DNA of 64,000 nt from Janthinobacterium sp. TB1-E2 (GCF_036885605.1 NZ_CP142523.1:558001-622000), one strand, 5' to 3'. Counted from the first letter of the stretch, positions 36,225-45,790 are shown. Notes: generated by a model from the letters alone, not told the origin. Made by a program: numbers and translations.

Positions 36225-37414
36225 CCGGCGGGCTTCAAATCATCGGGCTTGATGAGGTCATCGCGAAGCGAAACGGCTCCGTTGATCCAGCGAAGTTTCC
36301 TAGCGAAGTTTTTGAGCTGCTCAGCATTCCAGCCTTCGATTCAGGACTGCCGCAAATCACAGTCGGTGCTGAAATTCGCTCAACTAAGCAAGTCGTGCAA
36401 GAAGGCGATGTATTGCTATCAAAGATCGTTCCCCACATTCGACGGGCCTGGGTCGTTAAACCGACGACCAACCACCGATTGATCGCCTCGGGTGAATGGA
36501 TCGTGTTTCGCGATTCACGCTTTGAGCCCGGCTATCTCCGGCACTTACTGACTGCTGACAGGTTCCATCGGCAGTTTATGCAAACTGTCTCCGGCATCGG
36601 TGGGTCACTCCTGCGCGCAAGACCAGCCGAGGTGGCAAAAATCAAGGTGGTTTTGCCGCCGAAGAAAGACCAGCGACGCATCGCTGCCATCCTCGACAAG
36701 GCCGACAGTCTGCGCCGCAAACGCCAGGATGCCATCCGCCTCGCCGACGAGTTCCTTCGGGCAGTATTCATCGACATGTTTGGCGACCCGGAGACAAACC
36801 CGAAGTCGTTCGATAAGGGCACGATTCGTGATTTGGTAAGTTCAGCGAACTATGGGACTTCTGAGAAGGCGAGTGAACAAATAGGGCAGTTCCCTATCCT
36901 TCGGATGAACAACATTACTTACAAGGGCGGCTGGGATTTTTCGTCGCTTAAGTATGTAGATCTTGATGAGGCGTCTGCCCACAAGTATCTGGCACAGAAA
37001 GGCGACCTATTGTTCAATCGGACCAACAGCAAGGAGTTGGTCGGCAAGACTGCCGTCTACATGCGAGACGAGCCCATGGCAATTGCAGGCTACTTGGTTC
37101 GCGTACGTATGAACGAGCACGGCAACTCGCACTATGTTTCCGGATACCTGAATTCCAAGCACGGGAAGCGAACCCTAGAAGCGCGAGCAAAGAGTATTGT
37201 CGGGATGGCGAACATCAACGCTCAGGAGATGCAAGATATCCCATTGCTGTTGCCACCGATCGACCTGCAAGACAAGTACGCCGGCATTGTCGATGCCGTG
37301 CAGAAGCGCTTGAAAAAACACCATGCCTTCGGTCGTGAGGCAGACGCTATTAATGCAGCACTTAGCGAAAAATTCTTTGGCTACATCGGCGAAAAGGTGG
37401 AGGAACTATGCTGA
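36221..37414 (+). CDS. hsdS: Type I specificity subunit
   Basis: 397 residues with two target-recognition domains and the conserved helical spacers: LPPKKDQRRIAAILDKADSL and RRKRQDAIRLADEFLRAVF in the centre, LPPIDLQDKYAGIVDAVQKR at the end. Full length, no breaks seen. It sets the split recognition sequence, which cannot be read from protein alone. The next start overlaps its 3' end by 7 bp, so the following ATPase gene is co-translated with the restriction operon. Confidence 0.93.
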   Translation: MTGGLQIIGLDEVIAKRNGSVDPAKFPSEVFELLSIPAFDSGLPQITVGAEIRSTKQVVQEGDVLLSKIVPHIRRAWVVKPTTNHRLIASGEWIVFRDSRFEPGYLRHLLTADRFHRQFMQTVSGIGGSLLRARPAEVAKIKVVLPPKKDQRRIAAILDKADSLRRKRQDAIRLADEFLRAVFIDMFGDPETNPKSFDKGTIRDLVSSANYGTSEKASEQIGQFPILRMNNITYKGGWDFSSLKYVDLDEASAHKYLAQKGDLLFNRTNSKELVGKTAVYMRDEPMAIAGYLVRVRMNEHGNSHYVSGYLNSKHGKRTLEARAKSIVGMANINAQEMQDIPLLLPPIDLQDKYAGIVDAVQKRLKKHHAFGREADAINAALSEKFFGYIGEKVEELC

Positions 37415-39084
37415 GCGGTTTGAAAATTCAGAACTTCAAGGGCATTAAGGGGCCAATAGAGATCCCTATAAAACCAGTCACTTTACTCTACGGTGTCAAC
37501 AGTGCCGGCAAGAGTTCGGTTCTGCATTCCATGCACTTCATACGTGGACTGTTGGAGGACTACGATTTGGATCCTACCGGATCGCCGTATGCGACAGATG
37601 ACATCGATTTGGGCGGATTCCTGAATTTGCTCTACAAGCATGCTGTCGGGAGCCGTATGGTGTTGGGATACAGCTTGAATCTCAGCAGCATTGACTTGCC
37701 TGAGTATGGGGCAACGTCTTCGATTTCCATCAGCGACAAGGTCCAGGACGCCTATGTCGAGTTTGGGTTAAGCGCAGACGACCAAGATCATTCGCCCAAG
37801 CTTGACTATTACCTCGTTTCACTGAACGGGGCCGATGTTGCTTTGGTGATGCCAGACGCCGTGCAGGCAGCTGCGGGAAAGAAGAGGCTTGCATACATCA
37901 ACGTTCGCCACCCCCTGCTCGAGTCCGCCGCAAAAAGCGATGAGGATGACAAGGCGGCGCCGGTTGAGGATTTGGAACTACGCAAGTTGATCCCGAGGAC
38001 CGAGGACGACGATGATCTTGACGCTGAGCTTGCAGGCGCTAGCCTGGAGGAAATCGAGTCACGTCGCGAGGAGAGAAAGCGGGACTTAAACGATGAGTAC
38101 GAATTCCATTCTAAGCATCGTGATCTGCTGAAGTATCCGGTGACTGGCTTTCGCAACGGCCTGCCGCGCTGGGGGAAAGTCGTTTCATCTTCCGTGTTCG
38201 ATTCACTCCCTGGCGACGAATTCGAGGACGATGCGGAAAAGATTGATCTCGTCGAATTCACTTCTGGCGTTTTGACTGAACTCATCGTTGGTCCTCTTGA
38301 GGTACTGCGCGACCTTCTTATCGATTCTAGAGCGGTTGGTCCGTTGAGAGCAATACCCGAGCGGCGCCTGAATCTCGATAACGTCGCGAACGAGGCGGAT
38401 TGGTATGGGGGACTGGCTGCTTGGTCGCGCCTTCACGAGTGTTCGCCAGCGCAACTCGCTGAAGTGAGCACGTGGCTCTACGATTCTGATCGGCTGGGAA
38501 CGGGATATAGCCTGGAGCGGGAGGAGTTTAGGGAAGTGCCGCTGCATTACCTGGAGGCGGTACGCGCGGGTGCTAGTAACATGATCGATCTGAATTGGGC
38601 TTCGGTCGATGCGCTCCCGATCACGCACCGGGTATGGCTCGTCGACAGTAAAAATCATGTGAGGGTGACGCCGCACGACGTAGGGGTCGGGCTCTCGCAA
38701 TTGATTCCCGTAGTCACTGCCTCTGTAGATTCGTACAGAACCTTGCTGCTGATCGAGCAGCCAGAGTTGCATATTCATCCTCGCGTACAAGTCGGCCTTG
38801 GAGACCTGTATTTGCAATCAGCAGCCAAGTTCGGCCGCAACTTCTTGATCGAGACGCACAGCGAGGCATTGCTCCTTCGAATGATGAAGCGCATACGCCA
38901 AACCCATGATGGCGAACTGCCGGAGGGTGTGCCGCCGGCTAGCAGGGACGACATTGCCGTATACCTGATTCAAAACGAAGGAAAAGGCGTTGCGGTCATG
39001 CAAATGCGCATCAACCACCGAGGTGAATTTGTGAAACCCTGGCCAAAGGGCTTGTTTGAAGAATCACTGCGGGAGACCCTCTGA
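37408..39084 (+). CDS. DUF3696/AAA_15-type ATPase carried in the restriction operon
   Basis: 558 residues. MLSGLKIQNFKGIKGPIEIP opens an SMC/OLD-like ATPase, Walker A is GVNSAGKSS (residues ~29-37), the signature region is VGLSQLIPVV, Walker B is LLLIEQPELHIHP, and the switch His is in LIETHSEALLLRMM. An acidic insertion (~150-240) divides the domain. The end, GEFVKPWPKGLFEESLRE, is the DUF3696 signature. No TOPRIM nuclease is attached, so it likely works with the next gene product. It overlaps hsdS by 7 bp and is 2 bp from the next gene. Confidence 0.8.
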   Translation: MLSGLKIQNFKGIKGPIEIPIKPVTLLYGVNSAGKSSVLHSMHFIRGLLEDYDLDPTGSPYATDDIDLGGFLNLLYKHAVGSRMVLGYSLNLSSIDLPEYGATSSISISDKVQDAYVEFGLSADDQDHSPKLDYYLVSLNGADVALVMPDAVQAAAGKKRLAYINVRHPLLESAAKSDEDDKAAPVEDLELRKLIPRTEDDDDLDAELAGASLEEIESRREERKRDLNDEYEFHSKHRDLLKYPVTGFRNGLPRWGKVVSSSVFDSLPGDEFEDDAEKIDLVEFTSGVLTELIVGPLEVLRDLLIDSRAVGPLRAIPERRLNLDNVANEADWYGGLAAWSRLHECSPAQLAEVSTWLYDSDRLGTGYSLEREEFREVPLHYLEAVRAGASNMIDLNWASVDALPITHRVWLVDSKNHVRVTPHDVGVGLSQLIPVVTASVDSYRTLLLIEQPELHIHPRVQVGLGDLYLQSAAKFGRNFLIETHSEALLLRMMKRIRQTHDGELPEGVPPASRDDIAVYLIQNEGKGVAVMQMRINHRGEFVKPWPKGLFEESLRETL

Positions 39085-39086
39085 CC

Positions 39087-40046
39087 ATGCTGCATGAGTT
39101 CGCCGTAAGCCCCGATATCTTTTTGGCGTCTGCCTTCGACGTCAAGACCGATCTGGGCGAGTTCATTCCCGCAGAAACCCATGGACATCTCGCGCTGACG
39201 TCGCTATTGAAGGGCATCGAACGCTTTGGCGTGATCCGCAATCTTTCGGGTGGTATGTGGTGGGGTGTCTTGGATGGCCGCGAGGACGGTCTGCATCCTA
39301 GGTCACGCGAGGTGCTGAAAAAACTCAAGTCAAACGGGAGAGTCGTGCATGCGCCAGCCCGAATGGCAGGTTCGCCTGCGGCTGAGAAAGAATGGTTGGC
39401 CGAGGCGGTGGCGTCCCATGGCGCGGAGCCGAAAATTACCCAGTTTTTCGGGACAGACGAATTTTGTGCATCGTTGAATGCGGCAGATCACAAAAACTTG
39501 CCAGCTGGCATCTCAAAGATACCGTATTGCTTGCCATTCTCAGGTGGTGGTTGCTCGATAAAGGTAAAGCGGGACATTGATGCTTACATTGAGGTCTTGC
39601 GACCTCTGATCAAGTACAGCCGTTCACTGATGTTCATCGATCCTTATCTTGACCTGGCGGCACCGAACTACAAAGATTTCGTGACCCTGCTCGAAACAAT
39701 TGCTGCGATCAACCCAGATGCTGAGGTTGAGTTACATCGGCAAATAAAGCCTGCGCCTCGAGAACCGATGCGGACGGCCAGCGACTGGAAGCAAAGCTTC
39801 CATCAAGTCATTGCCGCCAATGCCGCCCTGAATAAGCTGAGCATAAGCGTGTTCGTTTGGGACGAGTTCCATGATCGCTACCTCGTCTCGAACCTGATGG
39901 GAATTTCCGTGCCATACGGCTTTGACACCACAAGCAAAGATGAGGCAACGCGGTGGTCGATGCTGTCCACGCAGGATGCGAATGATGTTCGTGAGGAGTT
40001 CACTGAGGGAGATCCGCACGACAGGCGAAAGCTTCAGCGGACTTGA
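39087..40046 (+). CDS. PLD-like/MIT_C-like protein partner of the DUF3696 ATPase
   Basis: 319 residues. The C-terminal half (RSLMFIDPYLDL near 180, then WDEFHDRYLVSNLMGISVPYGFD near 265) resembles the phospholipase-D-like fold of the MIT_C family. These lack the full HxKx4D motif, so catalysis is uncertain. The N-terminal half is unrecognised. Tight coupling (2 bp) to the ATPase gene suggests a joint ATPase-effector pair. Confidence 0.6.
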   Translation: MLHEFAVSPDIFLASAFDVKTDLGEFIPAETHGHLALTSLLKGIERFGVIRNLSGGMWWGVLDGREDGLHPRSREVLKKLKSNGRVVHAPARMAGSPAAEKEWLAEAVASHGAEPKITQFFGTDEFCASLNAADHKNLPAGISKIPYCLPFSGGGCSIKVKRDIDAYIEVLRPLIKYSRSLMFIDPYLDLAAPNYKDFVTLLETIAAINPDAEVELHRQIKPAPREPMRTASDWKQSFHQVIAANAALNKLSISVFVWDEFHDRYLVSNLMGISVPYGFDTTSKDEATRWSMLSTQDANDVREEFTEGDPHDRRKLQRT

Positions 40047-40133
40047 GCGGTTGGGTATTATTCTTCACCGGCTATCCTCTGGAAAAGTGTATCGCTACGG
40101 GTTCCGGGCAACGAGTAATTGAGGGGCAAGACT

Positions 40134-40510
40134 ATGGCAGCAAAGACAGCACGCTTTCAAGTCGACTCAAGGTTGGTGCGCCTGCTGAGCCAGGAATATC
40201 CGTCAACGGAGAAGGCGTTCAAGGAACTCGTCGACAACGTTTGGGATGCGGACGCCGAGAACGTCCACATCTCGCTTCCAGCGCCGATGTCCGATGCGCC
40301 CATCGTCATCTCAGACGATGGGACCGGGATGACAACGGCAGAGCTTGAATCTGCACGGGACCGTCGAGACCATCGCGGCGAGAGGACGGCCAGTAAACAA
40401 CGGCTGGTCAAGGGCGAAAGGGCATTTGCAAGTTTGCCGGCCTAATGGCAGCAGCCGAGATGACACTCGAAACGCCTCGCGAGGAACGCTCAGCTGGTTC
40501 CCGAGCCTGA
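40134..40510 (+). pseudogene. GHKL (Hsp90-like) ATPase fragment, frameshifted and truncated
   Basis: From ATG at 40134 (GAGGGG upstream) the frame shows the N box FKELVDNVWDADAENVHI and G1 box ISDDGTGM. After RDRRDHRGERTASKQRLVKG the frame shifts; the next frame reads GRKGICKFAGLMAAAEMTLET, the G2 box of the family with Cys in place of the expected Gly. A few residues also seem lost before ARDRRDHRGERT. The rest of the normally 500+ residue protein is gone after ~40,480. It follows the PLD-like gene, so the intact ancestor was probably a fourth accessory of the restriction operon. Confidence 0.75.
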
Positions 40511-40644
40511 AGCGATGTGCCTCAGTATATAGCTAGGTCTCTCTTGCACTATATTGAAATAAAATTCCCACTTCTAAACGCAGGCCAAGTGATGACTAAC
40601 CAGCTCTTCATTAGCGGACGCCAGCTATCCAGCAGCGAGTGCTT

Positions 40645-41645
40645 ATGACTCCCCTGTACGTGCAAGAACAATTGGTAGCCCCGGAACGGTTTTGGTTTGC
40701 CAATACCGATATGGGAAGTTTTTATAAGGTTCAACGTACGCCAAGCGACAACTCCGCATTCGCGCATTGGCTTATGGCTGGGAGGTTATTCGTGACACCT
40801 AAGCCAAGCATCCCTAGCCAATATAACAAGGCTTTGATAGACATGCGGCCCGGAGATCCTGTATTCGCTTACGAAGATCGTGTTGGTTTCGTTGCCATCG
40901 GTTGGGTCGGAGAACCGAAAGACCTGACCGATACCGTAGGCGGAACCCAGCTTTATCCTAATCCTACTGAACGGGTGCGCTCTGTTGCGGTGGAGTGGGA
41001 TACCTCCGTTACTCGTGATTATCATGACGTGGCCAAATTAACTCGTGTTGGCGGTCATGGTTTGCAGCAATGCAATGCGGGTACACGGCTGCACACCTAC
41101 GTATTAGACATGCTCAGAGAATTGCATGGCATGCACCGGGCCGATCCCGACATCAGCGAAGCGATTGCACTTTCCAGGATTCAGATTAACTCAATATATG
41201 GGCGCACGACGCGTGCTCAAATCATTAATGCACGGGTCGGACAAGGGATTTTTCGGACCTCTGTTCTAGCGCGCGAACCGGTGTGTCGCATGACTGGCAT
41301 TGCCGCTCCTTCCTGTCTTGTTGCAAGCCACATTAAGCCTTGGGCGGCATGCGTGGATGGAGAGCATCTCGACAGTGCGAATGGCCTTATGCTCGCGCCG
41401 CATGTCGATCATCTTTTCGACACCGGTCGCATCAGCTTCACTGACGACGGCCAAATAATGGTTGCACCTTCGCTGGACCGCCAGATCCTACATGCGTGGC
41501 ACCTCAAAATGCCAATGTCGGTCTGTTTGACACTGATCAGGCGTGCTACCTAGCTTACCATCGTCGCTACGTGTTCGGACGCTCGCGCCAGCGTAGCAGG
41601 CGTAATTTGGTTGGAGAGGTGCCCATTGAGGTCCTTGCTGTGTAA
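40645..41645 (+). pseudogene. EVE-like/HNH endonuclease, one-base frameshift near the end
   Basis: The N-terminal domain (FWFANTDMGSFYKVQRTPSD, MRPGDPVFAYEDRVGFVAIG) resembles EVE/PUA-like modified-base readers. The C-terminal domain is HNH_2-like: VCRMTGIAAPSCLVASHIKP, LDSANGLMLAPHVDHLFDTG, RISFTDDGQIMVAPSL. The frame ends at 41553, but adding one A to the four-A run near 41,507-41,510 restores LKNANVGLFDTDQACYLAYH, RRYVFGRSRQ and a stop at 41645, the normal family ending. The HNH core is before the break, so residual activity is possible. Proposed role: cutting modified phage DNA. Confidence 0.75.
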
Positions 41646-41767
41646 GCGTCGTCCCAGTGCCGTCTGGCAGCCGGGTTATCACCACCATTCGTGATCGAAT
41701 TTTGGAACAGCATTTATCCTCAAAAATTCTGACTATGGATGTAATTGTTCACTCAAGCTACGGATAT

Positions 41768-43096
41768 TCATTGGTTTTTAGCCCTAGATTGCACAGCACG
41801 CAGGCCATTCAATTTTTGCTCGACGTCAGCCACTGCCAAAAAATGGTCGTTCCGAGCTTTCTCAAGCTGGTCTTGACGCCATGCACGAAAGCTCGTGCTT
41901 AATAAAATGATGTCCTCTTCAAGCTTGTCTAAGAATGATGCTGTTTGTCGATAGTAAGTGGGTTTGCGTTCCAGTAGCTGAGCCTCGATAAGTGCCAACG
42001 GTGAATCTGGGCGTGATACGACAGCAGAAGTATCTGCATACTGATTTAGCACTTGATCTGGCATGTTGAGCAGCTTACATTCTAAAAAAGTACTAGCAAG
42101 GGACTGCGGATCCAGAAATTCAAATCGCGAATGTTCTCTTAATCTACAGGGCCAGTCAGTACTTTCTATGGGCCTATTGAAGCTCTCGTTGTTTTCCAAA
42201 CTAAACTGCAAATTCTTTAAGCGACCTGTAGTGTAAGTGTTAGTCTTGCTATGAAAATCAAACCAATGGAAATCGAACATATGAGCGTGATCACCATGTT
42301 CAAAAGTCTGGACCGCAAGGCCAGGAAAGAATTCGAGATAGGCTAATATAGAGCCGTTTTCCCAACCTAGTACAAGTCTTACACCTTCCACTATCTGTAC
42401 CGTACCACTTACCTCTTTCTCGACGTCATCAATCTTTAGACGGGCAGAAAAACTGCGTCGAACAATGATCCCGAGGTAAACAAAAGGCCAACTTGAAGTC
42501 GACTGGCCGCTGTAACTGTCTTGGTGCCAGCCACTTTTATGAACGAGATACAGATCCTCCTTGTATCTACCTCTTACTTCGTCGACTTCGCGGAAATATG
42601 TCATCAGATCATGGCGGCTAATGAGCTCCACGAGCTTGAGACGCAACAACTGCCAAACAACTTCAGCCGGCAAAAATTGCGCCTCGTCGATTTTCTCTTG
42701 CCGACCAAAAACATTGGAACCCTCGGCGAGCTTTAAGATTGCCTCATGCCTCGGCTTTCCCGTCAAAGTTGCTGCGGCCAATGCTAACTTTAAGTATTTT
42801 TTGGGGTCTGCAGACAACTTGGGTGACTCAGCGCGCTTATGTCCTATCCTGAGGCAATACCTGCTCAGCGCATTTGCGGCAGCCGCATCGGAGCCACAAG
42901 CTATGCCAGCCTTCAGAACTACCGCCCCTTTCAGTACTCCTGACGCTTTCGCCTCTTGGAGTAAACCATCGAGGTTTCGCGCCAGGATGACACGTTCCGA
43001 TTTGGCTAACCTGCTTTTATTGTCCAACATCTTCTGTTCTACAGCACGTGCAGCGAGAATGCTGGAGTTTGTTGGTGGTTTGGCCTTGTCCGACAT
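41768..43096 (-). CDS. Unknown 442-residue protein
   Basis: Not recognised. The N-terminal ~130 residues are helical and lysine/alanine-rich (ILAARAVEQKMLDNKSRLAK, LKGAVVLKAGIACGSDAAAANA). The middle (GWHQDSYSGQSTSSWPFVYL, VQIVEGVRLVLGWENGSILA) is beta-rich, and the C-terminus is an amphipathic, probably coiled, helix (LDKLEEDIILLSTSF, DQLEKARNDHFLAVADVEQKL). GC about 45-48%, well below the host. Starts at ATG 43096. It is convergent with the HNH gene and could be a single-gene accessory function. Confidence 0.65.
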   Translation of the reverse strand: MSDKAKPPTNSSILAARAVEQKMLDNKSRLAKSERVILARNLDGLLQEAKASGVLKGAVVLKAGIACGSDAAAANALSRYCLRIGHKRAESPKLSADPKKYLKLALAAATLTGKPRHEAILKLAEGSNVFGRQEKIDEAQFLPAEVVWQLLRLKLVELISRHDLMTYFREVDEVRGRYKEDLYLVHKSGWHQDSYSGQSTSSWPFVYLGIIVRRSFSARLKIDDVEKEVSGTVQIVEGVRLVLGWENGSILAYLEFFPGLAVQTFEHGDHAHMFDFHWFDFHSKTNTYTTGRLKNLQFSLENNESFNRPIESTDWPCRLREHSRFEFLDPQSLASTFLECKLLNMPDQVLNQYADTSAVVSRPDSPLALIEAQLLERKPTYYRQTASFLDKLEEDIILLSTSFRAWRQDQLEKARNDHFLAVADVEQKLNGLRAVQSRAKNQ

Positions 43097-43114
43097 AACC
43101 TGTCCATTCAGATA

Positions 43115-43363
43115 TTAAAAGCTGCGAAAACCCGGCTGCTGCGCCCGTGTGTAGCGGGCTCGCGTAGCGTTGGCTCGAGATACAACACCGTTTTTAGGTG
43201 TGCGTACTGTCAGCCAGATCACCCCTTTGGAGTCGATAGGGGCAATGTGAACGATAATCCACACGCAACCAAAGTCGGTTCCTTTAAGGTGTATCGACAT
43301 ACCAACGTACAATTTGCTCAAGGGTACCGAGATCCCGCAATCTAAGCGTCGACGTTGAAACAT
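43115..43363 (-). CDS. Small basic protein, unknown
   Basis: 82 residues with a very strong ribosome site (AAGAAGGAGGG) before ATG 43363. The sequence (LSKLYVGMSIHLKGTDFGCV, WIIVHIAPIDSKGVIWLTVR) looks like a small beta-barrel. It is 18 bp upstream of the 442-residue gene on the same strand, so the two are likely one operon. No function can be assigned. Confidence 0.65.
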   Translation of the reverse strand: MFQRRRLDCGISVPLSKLYVGMSIHLKGTDFGCVWIIVHIAPIDSKGVIWLTVRTPKNGVVSRANATRARYTRAQQPGFRSF

Positions 43364-43423
43364 AAGCCCTCCTTCTTAAAATTAAAACACTATTCTGAAG
43401 AAGGAGATGGCTGCTGTCTCTAT

Positions 43424-43663
43424 TCATTTGAGAATTATAGCTAGATTCTGTATAGATATTAAAAAGTATTTTGTATAGATTTTGGTAAGCGTAAAGCCAG
43501 CTCCGTCATGAACCCGGTGCAGGACTGCATCGGCATCGATGTCGCCCAACTGTAAGGAGGCGATTGCTCGGCCACGATAACTCGCAATGAACTTGAACAG
43601 CATCGTTAACGCGTCACGATAGGTACGGACGGTATGCATGCTGGCACGTAGCTGGTTCGGCAA
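43424..43663 (-). pseudogene. Tyrosine recombinase N-terminal fragment
   Basis: QLRASMHTVRTYRDALTMLF, KFIASYRGRAIASLQLGDID, ADAVLHRV match the SAM-like core-binding domain of XerCD/phage integrases (usually HTxxxYRDxxxxLLxF). After HRV the sequence becomes unrelated, and upstream the normal start is not preserved. No catalytic domain follows. A dead trace of another integration event. Confidence 0.6.
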
Positions 43664-43719
43664 ATACTTAGCAGCTGAAAGCCGATATCCCCTCCCTTCC
43701 TCTTGGCCACAAATCGTCC

Positions 43720-45564
43720 CTACTTCGCCCAGCTATCCTGCTCGCGCAGGTCGATTCCATAAGGCGGCTCGGGCCAGTCTTCGCCACAGCCATCCTCGTA
43801 CTCCATTGATGCCGTCCAAAAGCATTTAGCTTGTTCTGAAAAGGCCTCTCTCCAGCGGCTTTCGTCATCGAGGATCGCTTGCGCTTTTGCTGACAGGGGC
43901 TCGCTCTTCCTGCGTTGCTCGACGGCCGCGACTGCTGCAAGATACTCCCAGTAACGGCATTGATGGAGCGGCATGCTGATGGAATCGTCGTAGGGATGCG
44001 GCTGCCACCCGAACCAGCCGGTCAGCGCCGTAGCTCCTGCAAAAAGTGTGAGTGCCTCAGCGGCCACCTCCCCGCATAGGCCGAATTGCCGCCGCACGAA
44101 TTGATGGTGAAATAGGTAGGCATATTGCTGCAGGACAGAGTGACGAAGGTGTCCGTTGCTTTGAGCTTGGGTTTCCTTTAGCCATTTCGCGTAAGACTGC
44201 ACCAGAGCAGCTGGCTGACTGTGGCGGCAGTAATGCGCCTGCCATAGTTTCGCTACAGTAGGATCCCGCATCAGGTTATCGGCCTGCGAGGCAAGCGGGC
44301 TTGTCGCAACTGCGGCCTGCAGCATGGCCCAGTGCGCGTCGCAACCTTCCATGCGTAGCGCGAAGCGCAGGTGGTAAAGCTGGAAGTCAGTGGAGATTCT
44401 GCTACCCTCAATGATGTCAAAAAACTGCTGAGGCTTATCATCGTAGACAGCCAGCAGTTTAGTGATGGCTCGCGTTTCCTCTGCGGTGAATGATGAGCTT
44501 CCAGTCAATCCGCTGCTCGACGCATATGGCTGCTTTCGGTGCTCGAGTTCCCATTCTAGCTCCAGGCCGTTCAGATGCGCCCACTGCTCCCGTGAGCCTG
44601 CTCGTTGGACACTGTGCACGGCAATCGCGAACATTCTTCCGACGAATACGTTGCGAACCTGCTTCCATAAATCGCCGTATTCACGTCGCCCTGCATTTTG
44701 GGGCCAATGCAAAATGGCTTGCGGCAGTATCGCATCCAGAGACTGTTGGTGCTCCCAGGCATCGTTAGCTGACTCGTCGGCTTGTTCATTTGCCCATCGT
44801 TCATGCCCCGAGAGTGGTTCCGCAAATTCCTGCGCCTCCATCCTCTTCCGATGGAATGTTCGCATTGCCGATTGACGGCGTCGGAGCGCGATCGCAACGC
44901 GGATAAACCAGCCTCGTGCGCAAGCTGCGTCTTGCTCGATAGCTGAGCAGGCATTTCTATCCGCATTCGCCAAGTCGTCCAGCGCGAGATAAGCATCCGC
45001 CCTTGATATAAACTCAGCTGCGCTTGGCAAGCCTGTCCGCGCCTTCGCTTCACTTGCCTCCTGCACTTGCAGTGCATGCAGCGCAAAGGGAGCAATAGTC
45101 GGTATCTCAGTATTCCTGGCGGCCAACAACCTCTCATCCAGCCTGTCTACCTTTAAATTCAAATGAGGGTCAGCAAGAACGGAGCGCGCTGACGAGATAC
45201 GATCCAGCCAGTAGCGGTAGATATCGAGGCGTTGCTGCATGCTTTGCTCGACATCATTCAGCCGTTCGTTCAAGATATTCGCATCTATTGCACCAGTGAC
45301 GACGTCTATCACCGTGGTTGTCTCACCGCTGAAGAGCGCATCGAGGTCCAGCAGGTTACGCACGAGGTTGTCAGTATCTGGGCCACGTAGCTGTCCCAGC
45401 TTTTTACGGCGACCATGTGTATTCCCCGCAGTTGCGCCTTCAAATAGCTGTTCCTGGTACAAATACTTGTTCAGCGCACTCCGTAAATACATAGGGCAAG
45501 GCACTTTGCCTGTCAGTCGCTCGATCGTTGCCAAAACTCCGTCATTAGCCTTTTTTCTTGCCAT
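43720..45564 (-). CDS. Unknown 614-residue, mostly helical protein (TPR-like)
   Basis: Start ATG 45564 (MARKKANDGVLATIERLTGK) has GGAG 9 bp upstream. The residues after ~180 form helical pairs resembling TPR/SEL1 arrays (AAEFISRADAYLALDDLANA, DRNACSAIEQDAACARGWFI, LVQSYAKWLKETQAQSNGHL). No enzyme motif found. It follows a 52-residue gene by 67 bp on the same strand. GC is higher (~53%) than the neighbouring unknown gene. Confidence 0.6.
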   Translation of the reverse strand: MARKKANDGVLATIERLTGKVPCPMYLRSALNKYLYQEQLFEGATAGNTHGRRKKLGQLRGPDTDNLVRNLLDLDALFSGETTTVIDVVTGAIDANILNERLNDVEQSMQQRLDIYRYWLDRISSARSVLADPHLNLKVDRLDERLLAARNTEIPTIAPFALHALQVQEASEAKARTGLPSAAEFISRADAYLALDDLANADRNACSAIEQDAACARGWFIRVAIALRRRQSAMRTFHRKRMEAQEFAEPLSGHERWANEQADESANDAWEHQQSLDAILPQAILHWPQNAGRREYGDLWKQVRNVFVGRMFAIAVHSVQRAGSREQWAHLNGLELEWELEHRKQPYASSSGLTGSSSFTAEETRAITKLLAVYDDKPQQFFDIIEGSRISTDFQLYHLRFALRMEGCDAHWAMLQAAVATSPLASQADNLMRDPTVAKLWQAHYCRHSQPAALVQSYAKWLKETQAQSNGHLRHSVLQQYAYLFHHQFVRRQFGLCGEVAAEALTLFAGATALTGWFGWQPHPYDDSISMPLHQCRYWEYLAAVAAVEQRRKSEPLSAKAQAILDDESRWREAFSEQAKCFWTASMEYEDGCGEDWPEPPYGIDLREQDSWAK

Positions 45565-45631
45565 TGCACACTCCATTTTGGAAGCGGGCCCGCAAATTGA
45601 TGCTGCGCGCCCCAAGATATTGCCTTCTATT

Positions 45632-45790
45632 TTATTTGCGTTTCACGACTGGTTGCTGAATGGCTCTGCCTTTGTCATGCACCGGGCTTGTGGAATTTCC
45701 TTGATTCGAACGATTGTCATTCACCTGCTTGTGCGCGATGTTATTCGGGTTATGCTGGTTAGCGTTATGATCAGCTTGTTTGTGGTTCAT
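45632..45790 (-). CDS. Tiny Asn/Gln/His-rich protein, unknown
   Basis: 52 residues: MNHKQADHNANQHNPNNIAH, then KQVNDNRSNQGNSTSPVHDK, ending PVVKRK. AAAGGAGC lies 7 bp before the ATG at 45790, one of the best ribosome sites in the region. The composition is that of a disordered, hydrophilic protein. It sits directly upstream of the 614-residue gene, likely the first gene of that operon. It could be a regulator, an antitoxin-like peptide or a stress peptide; none can be shown. Confidence 0.6.
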   Translation of the reverse strand: MNHKQADHNANQHNPNNIAHKQVNDNRSNQGNSTSPVHDKGRAIQQPVVKRK

